Below, one piece after another: positions 1 through 9,938 of a stretch of DNA of 64,000 bases (positions within the stretch are counted from its first letter, which is position 1; each line of letters starts with the position of its first letter). The notes under the pieces are model-generated. The model saw only the letters and a list, made by a program, of their open reading frames with translations. It was not told the origin of the DNA and did not search any database. This DNA is from Porphyromonas canoris. GTDB lineage: Bacteria; Bacteroidota; Bacteroidia; Bacteroidales; Porphyromonadaceae. The translations under genes were made by a program, and so were the position numbers. Where the stretch lies: the NCBI RefSeq assembly GCF_000769115.1, contig NZ_JQZV01000009.1, positions 55,600-119,599 on the forward strand, given 5' to 3'.

Positions 1-61
1 AGGAGGATAAACAGCAGTATAAAGCGTTGTGATAGTTTTGTTGTCATTCAAATCCGTTTAG

Positions 62-1360
62 TTAAAATGGAGACGGCTCTTTCGGCAATGGAATAATATC
101 GAAGCCGGTGTACGGAACCAGAGCTTTTGGAATGCGAATACCTTCCGGAGTCTGGTTGTTCTCCAACAATGCTGCCACGATTCGTGGCAGAGCCAGTGCG
201 CTACCATTGAGTGTATGTGCCACTTGCACCTTGCCTTCGGTGTCTCTGTACCGGCACTTGAGTCTGTTTGCCTGGAAACTCTCGAAGTTCGATACCGAAC
301 TCACCTCCAACCAACGCTCCTGTGCAGCGGAAAAGACCTCGAAGTCATAAGTAAGAGCAGATGTAAAGCTCATGTCTCCGCCACACAGACGAAGGATTCG
401 CCAGGGAAGTTCGAGCTTATCCACCAAAGACTGAACATAGTCTACCATCTCTTGAAGAGAGGTGTAAGAGTGTTCCGGTTTGTCTACCCGAACGATCTCC
501 ACCTTGTCAAACTGATGCAGTCTGTTGAGTCCGCGCACATCTTTTCCATAGCTACCGGCTTCTCTGCGGAAGCATGCCGAATAGGCTGTAAGGCATACGG
601 GCAGACTCTTTTCTTCCAAGATAACATCTCTGAAGATGTTCGTAACCGGAACTTCCGCCGTAGGGATAAGGTAGAGATTGTCTGTCTGGGCATGGTACAT
701 CTGTCCCTCTTTGTCGGGCAACTGACCTGTCCCGTAAGCAGAATCTTCATTCACCACATAAGGAGGCATTACCTCCAAATATCCTGCCTCTCTTGCGCTG
801 TCGAGGAAGAAAGAGATAAGAGCCCTTTGCAGCCTTGCGCCATATCCTTTATAGAGAGGAAATCCTGCACCGGTAATCTTTACCCCCACCTCGAAGTCTA
901 TCAAGTCGTAGTTCTTCACCACTTCCCAGTGAGGCAGCTTGCACTCATCCGTAAGATGGGGCATGCATCCGCCCTCCTTCACGCATACATTGTCCTCTGC
1001 TTTTGTACCTTCCGGAACGATGTCCGCGGGCAAGTTCGGGATCTGGATGATCAGGTTCAGAATCCGGTCTTCCAGCTCTTTCTTCCTGCTTTCCATCTGC
1101 TTACTGCCCTCTTTTAGAGAAGCGATCTGTGCTTTTGCCACCTCCGCGTCATCCCTCTTGCCCTCTTTCATGAGCAAGCCTATGGATTTTGAAATCTTGT
1201 TTTGTTCGGCAAGATTTTCATCCAATCGGCGTTGAGAGTCGCGTCGGTCGTTGTCCAGACCCAAAAGTTCGTCTATAATCTGCTCTCCCTTAAAGCCTTT
1301 AACGGCAAGTCTTCGGATAGCTTCTTCTCTGTTTTCGTGAAGATATTTTATGGATAACAT
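62..1360 (-). CDS. serS: Serine--tRNA ligase
   Basis: Cytoplasmic class II aminoacyl-tRNA synthetase that charges tRNA-Ser (and tRNA-Sec where present) with serine. The 432-residue product has the family's usual length. Residues 1 to about 110 form the long N-terminal coiled-coil arm that grips the tRNA (rich in K, E, R, Q). The catalytic core carries motif 2 (CFRREAGSYGKDVRGLNRLHQF region) and a motif 3 region with ALALPRIVAALLENNQ near the C terminus. The start is supported by a Bacteroidetes -7 element about 60 bp upstream. It is transcribed away from the V-ATPase operon and shows no close partner inside the window. Long open frames on the opposite strand are shadows of this gene. Identification is secure. 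Confidence 0.97.
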   Translation of the reverse strand: MLSIKYLHENREEAIRRLAVKGFKGEQIIDELLGLDNDRRDSQRRLDENLAEQNKISKSIGLLMKEGKRDDAEVAKAQIASLKEGSKQMESRKKELEDRILNLIIQIPNLPADIVPEGTKAEDNVCVKEGGCMPHLTDECKLPHWEVVKNYDLIDFEVGVKITGAGFPLYKGYGARLQRALISFFLDSAREAGYLEVMPPYVVNEDSAYGTGQLPDKEGQMYHAQTDNLYLIPTAEVPVTNIFRDVILEEKSLPVCLTAYSACFRREAGSYGKDVRGLNRLHQFDKVEIVRVDKPEHSYTSLQEMVDYVQSLVDKLELPWRILRLCGGDMSFTSALTYDFEVFSAAQERWLEVSSVSNFESFQANRLKCRYRDTEGKVQVAHTLNGSALALPRIVAALLENNQTPEGIRIPKALVPYTGFDIIPLPKEPSPF

Positions 1361-1420
1361 CTCTATATTTTTATTTTATTATGCCTGTCTGATACATGCG
1401 CAAGGGCAATTGTAGCAAGG

Positions 1421-1428
1421 CAAAGGTA
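1421..1428 (-). promoter_or_regulatory. Probable serS promoter -7 element
   Basis: On the minus strand this reads TACCTTTG, an exact match to the Bacteroidetes -7 consensus TAnnTTTG, about 60 bp upstream of the serS start. I see no good TTG at the usual distance, so only half of the promoter is recognisable. Confidence 0.5.
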
Positions 1429-1941
1429 ATAAATTTTAATGGAGTCTGTGGCGAAATCTCCACAAACGAAAGGGAATCCCGAAATTAACCTTTACAAAAA
1501 GAGTCTTGAACACGTTTGTTTCTCTCTCTTAACAGGTTCAAAAATGAGTTTCAAGCCTTGAATACCGGGAACCGGCGCTTGAGTCCTGTAAATCAAGGCT
1601 TGAATGCCACGAACCAAAGCCCGATTTCAACCATTGAACGTGAACAATATAATTTCTGAACATATTCAGCACAACTTCCGAACAGATTCAGCCCGATTTT
1701 CTATCACTTCACTCCTTTTCATTTCCTCTTTTCGCACACCGGGACAAAACGACATAAAGAGACCTTCCAAAGTAACAAACGGCTCTATCCTAAGAGTTTG
1801 AAAATAAAAAAAGCAGGCAAGAAGGAGCGGAAAAAGAACGAATAACAGGAAAAACAGATGTTAAAATCCTCTTGTGAGACAGGCTCTTTAAGGTTTTTCA
1901 AAATAGCGAATAAAATATTTTTACTTTCAAGAAGAAAAAGC
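1429..1941. other. Gene-free divergent intergenic region
   Basis: No convincing gene lies between serS and the V-ATPase operon. A short open frame at 1604-1801 has no recognisable features. The region contains short palindromic motifs: a 12-bp inverted repeat (next entry) and several TTCAG / CTGAA words around 1655-1700. Similar words recur in the gene-free stretches near 13.2 kb and 23.4 kb. Confidence 0.6.
1550..1604. repeat. 12-bp inverted repeat TTCAAGCCTTGA / TCAAGGCTTGAA
   Basis: The arms lie at 1550-1561 and 1593-1604 and are perfect reverse complements separated by 31 bp. Each arm is itself nearly palindromic. The core TCAAGGCnTGA also forms the unit of the tandem repeat at 23334-23434, so it may belong to a dispersed intergenic repeat family. 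Function unknown. Confidence 0.6.
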
Positions 1942-1949
1942 TAAATTTG
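1942..1949 (+). promoter_or_regulatory. V-ATPase operon promoter -7 element
   Basis: TAAATTTG matches TAnnTTTG and lies about 46 bp before the ATG at 1995. The -33 region is only a T-run. Because the element overlaps a possible TTG start at 1947, it argues for translation starting at 1995. Confidence 0.6.
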
Positions 1950-1994
1950 CGCCTTAGGGAAAACCAAACATTACGAACTATTACATATCCGTTT

Positions 1995-2606
1995 ATGACT
2001 TCTATAGACAATAAAGTTCAATCTTTGGCTGATAAGATTTACGCCGATGGTGTAGAGAAAGCGAAGAAAGAAGCAGAAGAGATTCTGAACAGCGCACAAG
2101 CTCAAAAAGAGAAAATCCTAAAACAGGCAAAAGAAGAGGCTGATGCTATACTGCAACAGGCACAACAAGATGCCGTGAAGGAGAAAGAGACAGCAACAGC
2201 CGAGATAGTGATGGCTGCAAGACGTGCGATAGACTCTCTTAAAAGCGAAATGGCAGGTATCCTCAACGACTCTGCCATATCTGCCGGAGTGGCTGCCGCT
2301 GCCGGAACACCGGATAAGATATACAACCTCATAGTGGAAATGGTGAAAGCATGGAGCGCGAAAGGCAACATGGAAATATCCACAGCCGATGCGGATGCGT
2401 TGCAAGCCTACTTTGCTTCTCATGCACAAGAGACTCTGAACAAGGGCGTAAGCATCAAGAGCATCAACGGTAAACCACACTCATTCGAACTAAAGCCGGA
2501 AGGACAAGGCTACAAAATGGTCATCGGACAAGAGGAACTTGAAGCGTACTTCCGAGAATTCTTCAGACCGAGACTCCGTGCCATACTTTTCCCGGAAAAA
2601 GCATAG
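1995..2606 (+). CDS. atpE: V-type ATP synthase subunit E
   Basis: Peripheral-stalk subunit of a prokaryotic V/A-type ATPase; it tethers the catalytic A3B3 head to membrane subunit I. I use the ATG at 1995 (203 residues, MTSIDNKVQSL) because a longer TTG-initiated frame from 1947 would begin inside the promoter -7 element. The first 90 residues are a continuous charged helix rich in A, K, E and Q, as expected for the stalk coiled coil. The C-terminal half is a compact alpha/beta domain ending FREFFRPRLRAILFPEKA, typical of the family. It opens the seven-gene operon E-DUF2764-A-B-D-I-K, with the next gene 9 bp away. Confidence 0.88.
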   Translation: MTSIDNKVQSLADKIYADGVEKAKKEAEEILNSAQAQKEKILKQAKEEADAILQQAQQDAVKEKETATAEIVMAARRAIDSLKSEMAGILNDSAISAGVAAAAGTPDKIYNLIVEMVKAWSAKGNMEISTADADALQAYFASHAQETLNKGVSIKSINGKPHSFELKPEGQGYKMVIGQEELEAYFREFFRPRLRAILFPEKA

Positions 2607-2615
2607 GACTGCGAG

Positions 2616-3551
2616 ATGGCGCATTACTATACATTAGGTGCGGAGCTACCCGGACTTAAACAGGAACAAACCTCTCTTTCCTACTCTTCGCTTGAGTTGT
2701 GGGAAGGGATGATGCGTCCTCAGTTTTCCAAAAGAGACATTCGGCAGATGGAGCTGCTCTTTCTGCAGGAGGACAACAAGACTCTCATCAAGCTGCTCAA
2801 AGGGCTTCCCACAGAGATCCCGACCGTGCCGGTTACCCTCGGAGAAGATACGCTCAGGACGCTGATCCGTGCCGTTGAGGAGCGCAGAGACGAGGAGAAC
2901 GATGAACCGACTCCGATACCAGAAAATGTACCGGCATACATGGTTCGGTTTGTCGAAGAGTATCTGGAGGGCAAGTTTGAACAGAATGGAGCCAAAGGGT
3001 TTGCGGAAGATTTTCTTGCCGTGGCATACTACGACCATATCCGCAAGAAGGCAATAGGATTTGTAAAGAAGTGGGTGGATCTGAACGCCCGTATAGCAAA
3101 TATCATGGCGGCATCCACTGCCAAGAAGTTCGGATTGGATATTTCGTCTTATCTGGTCGGAGCATCTCCTTTGACAGAGATACTCCGCCTCTCTTCCTGG
3201 ACAGATCTGCAGTTTTTACCCGGAAGCGACACGCTCCAAGAGATTATAAAAGTATCGGAAGAGAGCAATCTCTACACGAGAGAACGCCACTTGGACACGA
3301 TCCGTTGGCGATTCCTCGATGAAGTTGTATTCTCCGACACCTTCTCCATAGAGGCTATGATGGTCTATTTCCTTAAGACGAGAATCATAGAACGATGGAC
3401 TACACTGGATAAAGAACAGGGAGAAATGGCATTCCGCACCCTGATAAGTTCGCTCAACAGCGATGGCAAACAGAAGCTTGCAAACTTTGTGGAGAGCACA
3501 AAAAACAAGTCGAAAAGCGTTGCCGATAATCAACAAACAGAAAAAGTATAA
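2616..3551 (+). CDS. DUF2764 family protein of the V-ATPase operon
   Basis: A 311-residue soluble protein of the DUF2764 family, found between subunits E and A in Bacteroidetes V-ATPase operons. It starts MAHYYTLGAELPGLK and is mostly helical and charged, with no signal peptide or membrane segment. No gene resembling classical subunit C (the d subunit that couples the rotor stalk to the K ring) is present in the operon. Position and helical character make this protein a candidate functional stand-in, but that is inference from context rather than a recognised motif. It lies 9 bp after subunit E and 26 bp before subunit A, so co-transcription is very likely. Confidence 0.8.
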   Translation: MAHYYTLGAELPGLKQEQTSLSYSSLELWEGMMRPQFSKRDIRQMELLFLQEDNKTLIKLLKGLPTEIPTVPVTLGEDTLRTLIRAVEERRDEENDEPTPIPENVPAYMVRFVEEYLEGKFEQNGAKGFAEDFLAVAYYDHIRKKAIGFVKKWVDLNARIANIMAASTAKKFGLDISSYLVGASPLTEILRLSSWTDLQFLPGSDTLQEIIKVSEESNLYTRERHLDTIRWRFLDEVVFSDTFSIEAMMVYFLKTRIIERWTTLDKEQGEMAFRTLISSLNSDGKQKLANFVESTKNKSKSVADNQQTEKV

Positions 3552-3577
3552 ATACCTACACGATAGAACATATTCGC

Positions 3578-5335
3578 ATGAAAACAACCGGGATAGTAAG
3601 AGGCATTGTGTCTAACCTCGTAACGATAGAGGTAGATGGACCGGTGGCTCAAAATGAGATCTGCTATATCTCAGTGCGGGGAACCGAACTGATGAGCGAG
3701 GTTATCAAGATCATTGGAAAGAACGCCTATGTTCAGGTCTTCGACAGTACACGCGGTATGAGAGTCGGAGATAAGGCTCGCTTCGAACAACATATGCTTG
3801 AAGTGCAACTCGGACCCGGACTTCTCTCCAAGAATTTTGACGGTTTGCAGAATGATTTGGACAAGATGGAGGGTGTCTTTCTTAAGAGAGGCGATTATAC
3901 TCCACCGTTGGAAATGGATTCCAAATGGGAGTTTACCCCCATTGCCAAAGCAGGTGATGAGGTTGAAGCGGCGTCTTGGCTTGGAGAAGTGGACGAGAGC
4001 TACAAGAGCCATAAAATAATGGTGCCTTTCGTGTTTAAGGGTATCTACACCGTGAAGAGCATCGTTCCTGCCGGAACTTATGCACTTACGGATACTATTG
4101 CCGTGCTTGAAGACAAAGACGGTAACGAGCATAAGGTAACGATGGTACAACGCTGGCCCGTGAAGCTGCCCGTACCGGGATACAAGAACAAACCAAGACC
4201 ATACAAGCTCCTTGAAACGGGTGTGCGTATCATAGATACCTTCAACCCGATGGTGGAAGGGGGCACAGGCTTTATCCCCGGTCCTTTCGGTACAGGTAAG
4301 ACCGTACTTCAACACGCCATCTCGAAGCAGGCAGAAGCGGATATAGTGGTGATAGCGGCTTGTGGTGAGCGTGCCAATGAGGTGGTGGAGATCTTCAAAG
4401 AGTTTCCCGAACTGGTGGACCCTCACACAGGAAGAAAGCTTATGGAGCGTACCATCATCATAGCCAACACATCCAACATGCCGGTAGCGGCTCGTGAGGC
4501 ATCCGTATATACAGCGATGACTATCTCGGAATATTACCGGGCGATGGGGCTTAAAGTGCTTCTGATGGCAGACTCTACTTCTCGTTGGGCACAGGCTCTT
4601 CGTGAAATGTCTAACCGTTTGGAAGAGCTTCCGGGACCGGACGCATTCCCAATGGACCTTTCTGCCATCATTGCCAACTTCTACTCTCGTGCAGGTTATG
4701 TGGAGCTGAAGAATGGCGAGAGCGGTTCCGTTACATTCATCGGAACGGTATCTCCTGCCGGAGGTAACCTGAAAGAGCCTGTAACGGAAAATACCAAGAA
4801 GGTGGCTCGATGCTTCTATGCCCTCGAACAAGACCGTGCGGACAAGAAGAGATACCCGGCCGTGAATCCGATAGACTCCTACTCGAAGTATCTGGAATAC
4901 CCGGAATTTGAAGAGTATATCTCCGCTATAACAGGAAAAGAGTGGCTCAAAATGGTACACGAATGCCGTACCAGAATGCAACGTGGTAAGGAGATAGCCG
5001 AACAGATAAACATTCTCGGAGACGATGGTGTGCCGGTTGAGTATCACGATATATTCTGGAAATCCGAACTCATAGACTTTGTTCTGCTCCAACAGGATGC
5101 TTTCGACTCGATAGACTGTATCACTCCTCTGCAAAGACAGAAATATATGTTGGAGATCGTGGTAAACATTTGTAGAGGGGAATACGACTATGAAGACTTC
5201 AACGATGTATCGGCATTCTTCAAAAAGCTCATCAATATGCTCAAGCAGATGAACTACGCAAAGTTCCAAGATGAGAGCTTTAAGAAGTATGAGGTAGAAC
5301 TACAGAGTGTTATCAATGACAAGACTCTTAAATAA
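3578..5335 (+). CDS. atpA: V-type ATP synthase catalytic subunit A
   Basis: Catalytic nucleotide-binding subunit of the V1/A1 head. At 585 residues it has the normal length, with the subunit-A-specific non-homologous insertion between the N-terminal barrel and the ATPase core (about residues 110-200). The P-loop GPFGTGKT is at residues 235-242, followed by AACGERANEV (around 262) and the Walker B/arginine region with MADSTSRWAQALREMSNRLEELPG. This places it in the A rather than the B family. It is the third gene of the operon, 11 bp before subunit B. A long reverse-strand open frame at 3671-5269 is a shadow. Confidence 0.98.
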   Translation: MKTTGIVRGIVSNLVTIEVDGPVAQNEICYISVRGTELMSEVIKIIGKNAYVQVFDSTRGMRVGDKARFEQHMLEVQLGPGLLSKNFDGLQNDLDKMEGVFLKRGDYTPPLEMDSKWEFTPIAKAGDEVEAASWLGEVDESYKSHKIMVPFVFKGIYTVKSIVPAGTYALTDTIAVLEDKDGNEHKVTMVQRWPVKLPVPGYKNKPRPYKLLETGVRIIDTFNPMVEGGTGFIPGPFGTGKTVLQHAISKQAEADIVVIAACGERANEVVEIFKEFPELVDPHTGRKLMERTIIIANTSNMPVAAREASVYTAMTISEYYRAMGLKVLLMADSTSRWAQALREMSNRLEELPGPDAFPMDLSAIIANFYSRAGYVELKNGESGSVTFIGTVSPAGGNLKEPVTENTKKVARCFYALEQDRADKKRYPAVNPIDSYSKYLEYPEFEEYISAITGKEWLKMVHECRTRMQRGKEIAEQINILGDDGVPVEYHDIFWKSELIDFVLLQQDAFDSIDCITPLQRQKYMLEIVVNICRGEYDYEDFNDVSAFFKKLINMLKQMNYAKFQDESFKKYEVELQSVINDKTLK

Positions 5336-5346
5336 GATTCAAGACG

Positions 5347-6669
5347 ATGACGAATAAAGCATTCCAGAAAATATATACAGAGGTTACGAAGATAACCAAA
5401 GCAACCTGCACCATTAAGGCACAGGATGTAGGGTATGACGAGCTGGCAACAATAGATGGAAAGTTGGCTCAAGTAGTGAAGATACAAGACGATGAGGTTA
5501 CTCTTCAGGTCTTCCGTGGTACGGAAGATATTCGTACCAACGCAGAAGTGGTTTTCCTCGGAAACTCTCCATCGCTCAAAGTGGGCCCGTCTCTTGCAGG
5601 ACGTTTCCTTAATGCTTATGGCGAACCAATAGATGACGGTCCTCAGCTTGAAGGTAAACAGGTGGAGATCGGAGGCCCTTCGGTAAATCCTGTTCGCCGG
5701 CAACAGCCATCCGAACTGATAGCTACGGGTATCGCCGGTATCGACCTTAACAATACTCTGGTAACAGGGCAAAAGATTCCGTTCTTTGCAGACCCTGACC
5801 AACCTTTTAACCAAGTGATGGCTACGGTAGCACTTCGTGCGGAAAGTGATCTCATTATTCTTGGAGGAATGGGTATGACGAATGACGACTACCTGTACTT
5901 CAAAAACACTTTCACTAATGCAGGTGCACTGGATCGTATTATCTCTTTTATCAATACGACAGAAGACCCTTCGGTCGAGCGTGTACTTATTCCGGACATG
6001 GCTCTTACGGCAGCAGAGTATTTTGCAGTAGAGGAGCACAAGAAAGTGTTGGTACTGCTAACGGACATGACAAACTATGCCGATGCTCTTGCAATCGTAT
6101 CCAACAAGATGGACCAAATTCCTTCCAAAGATGCGATGCCGGGTTCTCTCTATTCGGATTTGGCTAAGATCTACGAAAAGGCAGTACAGTTCCCTGACGG
6201 AGGATCCATCACCATCATTGCGGTTACAACGCTATCGGGAGGAGATATTACGCATGCCGTTCCCGACAACACCGGTTACATCACCGAGGGACAGCTCTAT
6301 CTCCGTAGGGACACTCAGGTAGGAAAGGTTATCGTAGACCCATTCCGGAGTCTTTCTCGCCTAAAACAGCTTGTAATCGGAAAGAAAACACGAGAAGATC
6401 ATCCTCAGGTGATGAACGCCGCTGTACGTCTATACTCCGATGCTTCCAATGCACAGACCAAGTTGGAAAACGGTTTTGACCTTACCGAGTATGACTCTCG
6501 AACGCTCGACTTTGCCAAGGATTACTCTCGCCACTTGTTGGCGATAGACGTCAACTTGAACAATACCCAAATGTTGGATACTACTTGGGGTCTCTTCTCT
6601 CAATACTTCAAACCGGAAGAGGTAAACATCCGTCAAGATTTGGTAGATAAGTATTGGCCCTCAAAGTAA
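5347..6669 (+). CDS. atpB: V-type ATP synthase regulatory subunit B
   Basis: Non-catalytic nucleotide-binding subunit that alternates with subunit A in the A3B3 head. It is 440 residues long. The P-loop lysine region is replaced by GGMGMTNDDYLYFKN, as usual for B subunits, so it does not hydrolyse ATP itself. LTDMTNYADAL and PSKDAMPGSLYSDLAKIYEKA are the conserved stretches lining the A-B interface. The C terminus ends in a short helical domain (DLVDKYWPSK). It sits 11 bp after subunit A and 6 bp before subunit D. Confidence 0.97.
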   Translation: MTNKAFQKIYTEVTKITKATCTIKAQDVGYDELATIDGKLAQVVKIQDDEVTLQVFRGTEDIRTNAEVVFLGNSPSLKVGPSLAGRFLNAYGEPIDDGPQLEGKQVEIGGPSVNPVRRQQPSELIATGIAGIDLNNTLVTGQKIPFFADPDQPFNQVMATVALRAESDLIILGGMGMTNDDYLYFKNTFTNAGALDRIISFINTTEDPSVERVLIPDMALTAAEYFAVEEHKKVLVLLTDMTNYADALAIVSNKMDQIPSKDAMPGSLYSDLAKIYEKAVQFPDGGSITIIAVTTLSGGDITHAVPDNTGYITEGQLYLRRDTQVGKVIVDPFRSLSRLKQLVIGKKTREDHPQVMNAAVRLYSDASNAQTKLENGFDLTEYDSRTLDFAKDYSRHLLAIDVNLNNTQMLDTTWGLFSQYFKPEEVNIRQDLVDKYWPSK

Positions 6670-6675
6670 GAGATA

Positions 6676-7290
6676 ATGGCTATTAAATTCCAATACAATA
6701 AGACCTCACTACAACAGCAGGAGAAGCAACTCAAAGTGCGTGTGCGAGCTCTTCCTACAATAAAAAGCAAGGAGAGTGCACTGCGTATGGAAGTGAAGCG
6801 AACCAAGGACGAAGTAGAGAGACTTGAGAATGAGTTGGAAATGCGTCTCGGAACGTATGACAACATGAAGGCTCTTTGGAATGAACTGGACCCTTCACTC
6901 TTGGAAGTAAAAGATGTGAAGATGGCGACAAGAAAGATTGCAGGTGTGGTCATTCCATTGCTATCGGATGTCGAGTTCAATGTAAAACCATTTAGCCTTG
7001 CTGCTCATCCTGCATGGTTTATGGAGGGTCTCTCTCTGGTCAAGGAGCTTGCAACAGTGGGGATACAGGCAGAATTTGAACGCATGAAGATGAATCTGCT
7101 CGAACATGCCAGAAAGAAAACGACTCAAAAAGTAAATCTCTTTGAGAAGGTACAGATTCCGGGCTATCAGGATGCCATAAGAAAGATTAAAAGATATCTG
7201 GAAGACGAAGAATCTTTGGCTAAGGCAGCACAAAAAATCATGCGGGCAAACTTAGAACGTAAAGCAGAAGAGGAGGTGAAAGCAGTATGA
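6676..7290 (+). CDS. atpD: V-type ATP synthase subunit D
   Basis: Central-stalk (rotor) subunit that turns inside the A3B3 head. The 204 residues fit the family. The N terminus (about 1-75) and C terminus (about 125-200) are long charged helices that would form the antiparallel rotor coiled coil, separated by a short less helical middle. Its stop overlaps the subunit I start by four bases (ATGA), indicating translational coupling. No separate gene for the small rotor subunit F is visible in this operon. Confidence 0.9.
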   Translation: MAIKFQYNKTSLQQQEKQLKVRVRALPTIKSKESALRMEVKRTKDEVERLENELEMRLGTYDNMKALWNELDPSLLEVKDVKMATRKIAGVVIPLLSDVEFNVKPFSLAAHPAWFMEGLSLVKELATVGIQAEFERMKMNLLEHARKKTTQKVNLFEKVQIPGYQDAIRKIKRYLEDEESLAKAAQKIMRANLERKAEEEVKAV

Positions 7291-9134
7291 TAGTACCTAT
7301 GAGTAAATACTCTTTCCTCATCTACAGGAAAGAACACGAAGCGTTTCTGGAACGGCTGAAATCACTCGGAGTGGTTCATATCCGCCAGAATCGGAATACA
7401 GATGAGATAGAAAATATCAAGTCTCTTTTGGGAAAGAAAAAGGAGATTGCAACCATTCTTACCCAGTTGGAGATCATCCGGAAAGCTGAAGCCAAAGATG
7501 AACAGCAAGCCCGGCATTCCGATTTTGTCGTGCCACAAAATGGTGAAGAGTATGTTGCCACATTCTTGGAGGCTCAAAAGCAGATCAAACAGCTTTCTCA
7601 AAAGATTGCGACAAATAAGGAGACAATATCTTCTCTCTCTGTCTGGGGAGATTTCGATCCAAGCATCGTAGAAAAATTCAGAAAGGATGGTCTTCAGCTT
7701 CAATTCTGGACAGTGCCGGCAAATGCCTATAACGAACAGTGGGAAGATCTGTTTGGAGCGGTATTTATAGGGGATGCTCAAAGGCTCTTTTACTTTGTAA
7801 CACTTTCTCCACAAGAGCTTACCACGAGAGATCTTCCCGAAAGCAGTCTGTTGGAAGTACCGAGCAGAAGCATCTCGGATATTGAAGCAGAAAATGAAAC
7901 ACTCTCGGTCAGATTAAAAGAGGAACAACTTAAACTCTCGGCATTAGCACAACACAAAGAGATTGCTCAAGCATATCAACTCTCTCTCGAAGAGACTTAT
8001 CGGATGGATGATGCCCGTCTTCAAGGTGTATCTCTCTTTGATGATCAGCTCGTCGTACTCGAAGGCTGGTTGCCTCAAAAGAAGGCAGAGGCAATGGAGA
8101 GTGCCTTGGATAAAGAGGGTTATGCCTTTGCAGAAATAGAAATAAAGGAAGGAGAAAGAGTACCCATCAAGCTTAAGAACAACTTCTTTGCAAGGGCATT
8201 TGAGCCGATCATCAAGATGCACTCATTCCCCAACTACTTCGAGCTTGATCCCACTCCGTTTGTAGCACCATTCTTCATGCTGTTCTTTGCAATGTGTTTT
8301 GGGGATGGAGGTTATGGCATAATCCTGCTTCTTGCAGCCACACTAATAAAAAGAAAGTCTTCTCCGGACAAGCAGGCAATGATGACTATGCTGCAATATC
8401 TTGGAGGAGCAACCATTATAGTGTCGTTCTTCATGGGAACATTCTTTGGCGTGCAGTATGTCAATATTCCATTCTTAGCTCCTTTCAAAGCCTTCTTCCT
8501 ATCGCAAGATAATATCATGATCATTGCTATTGCTTTGGGATTGGTACAGATCATCTTTGCGAAAGTCATAAAGGCGGTAAAAACGACCAAGCAAAAAGGA
8601 CTCAAATATTCCGTATCGCAGTTTGCATGGGCATTTCTGATACTCACCGGAGTACTCTTTTTCTCTCTTCCGATGCTGAAAATAGAGCTTCCTCAGTGGG
8701 TAACTTATGCCGTATATGGACTCCTCGCACTCTTCGGAATATTCATTGTCTTCTTCAACTCTCCCGGTAAAAATCCGCTCATCAATGTCGGTAGTGCAGT
8801 TTGGACGGCTTACAATACAGCTTCCGGGCTATTAGGAGACACTCTATCCTATATCCGTCTATTTGCGATCGGACTTGCCGGAGGTATTCTCGGTGGTGTG
8901 TTCAACGATCTTGCCATGCAGGTTACCGGGGGACTACCTATATATATTAAATGGTTGCCGATGCTTATTATATTGGCTCTCGGTCATGCCATCAACTTTG
9001 GCTTATGTCTCATCGGAGCATTCGTACACCCGATACGTCTCATCTTCGTAGAGTACTTTAATAACTCCGATTATGAGGGAGGAGGAGTCGAGTACAAGCC
9101 TCTTCAAAAGCTGAACACGGAAGAAGGGCAGTAA
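7287..9134 (+). CDS. atpI: V-type ATP synthase subunit I (membrane stator)
   Basis: Subunit a/I: the stator that forms the ion half-channels against the K ring. The 615-residue protein has a cytoplasmic N-terminal half (to about residue 325) with coiled-coil arms that bind the peripheral stalks, then about eight hydrophobic segments starting with FVAPFFMLFFAMCFGDGGYG. The conserved membrane arginine needed for ion release is visible in SYIRLFAIGLAGG at about residue 523. A second ATG 12 bp downstream (MSKYSFL) is an equally plausible start; the upstream one gives the four-base overlap with subunit D. Subunit K follows after a 72-bp gap. Confidence 0.95.
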   Translation: MIVPMSKYSFLIYRKEHEAFLERLKSLGVVHIRQNRNTDEIENIKSLLGKKKEIATILTQLEIIRKAEAKDEQQARHSDFVVPQNGEEYVATFLEAQKQIKQLSQKIATNKETISSLSVWGDFDPSIVEKFRKDGLQLQFWTVPANAYNEQWEDLFGAVFIGDAQRLFYFVTLSPQELTTRDLPESSLLEVPSRSISDIEAENETLSVRLKEEQLKLSALAQHKEIAQAYQLSLEETYRMDDARLQGVSLFDDQLVVLEGWLPQKKAEAMESALDKEGYAFAEIEIKEGERVPIKLKNNFFARAFEPIIKMHSFPNYFELDPTPFVAPFFMLFFAMCFGDGGYGIILLLAATLIKRKSSPDKQAMMTMLQYLGGATIIVSFFMGTFFGVQYVNIPFLAPFKAFFLSQDNIMIIAIALGLVQIIFAKVIKAVKTTKQKGLKYSVSQFAWAFLILTGVLFFSLPMLKIELPQWVTYAVYGLLALFGIFIVFFNSPGKNPLINVGSAVWTAYNTASGLLGDTLSYIRLFAIGLAGGILGGVFNDLAMQVTGGLPIYIKWLPMLIILALGHAINFGLCLIGAFVHPIRLIFVEYFNNSDYEGGGVEYKPLQKLNTEEGQ

Positions 9135-9194
9135 GAAATCTTCTTGTACAAACAGATATTACAGATAAAAACAAAATAATAAACACTTAAATAA

Positions 9195-9656
<462 letters not shown>

Positions 9657-9710
9657 TAGATCAAGCAAGAAACGTCGATTATTGGTCTTTCCAAGAATAA
9701 AAACCTAAAA

Positions 9711-9754
9711 ACACTCCCGAAAAGAGGCAAGTACTTTTTCGGGAGTGTTTTTTG
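9711..9754 (+). terminator. Intrinsic terminator of the V-ATPase operon
   Basis: A 13-bp perfect stem (ACACTCCCGAAAA pairing with TTTTCGGGAGTGT) is followed by a run of six T. It lies 54 bp after the subunit K stop codon. Confidence 0.93.
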
Positions 9755-9938
9755 TTGCTTCACTCTTTTCATTAAAATAATACCTTACCTTGTCTAAAGC
9801 AGGTTAAAATAGATGGAATCAAGGGTTTCTCGGAAATAATCACTATATTTCGTGCGGAAAAGAGGCACAAAACAGCCCACTTATCCACCAAAAAGAAACA
9901 AGATAATCAATAAACAATACATAAAAACAGTAACAACC

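Noticed and set aside
215..1117. 300-residue open frame opposite serS
   Set aside because: Antisense shadow of a clearly real gene, with no domain or start signal.
1604..1801. 65-residue open frame between serS and the V-ATPase operon
   Set aside because: No ribosome-binding or promoter context, overlaps palindromic intergenic sequence and has no recognisable features.
3671..5269. 532-residue reverse open frame opposite V-ATPase subunit A
   Set aside because: Shadow frame caused by codon bias of the highly conserved atpA; its composition is unlike a protein.
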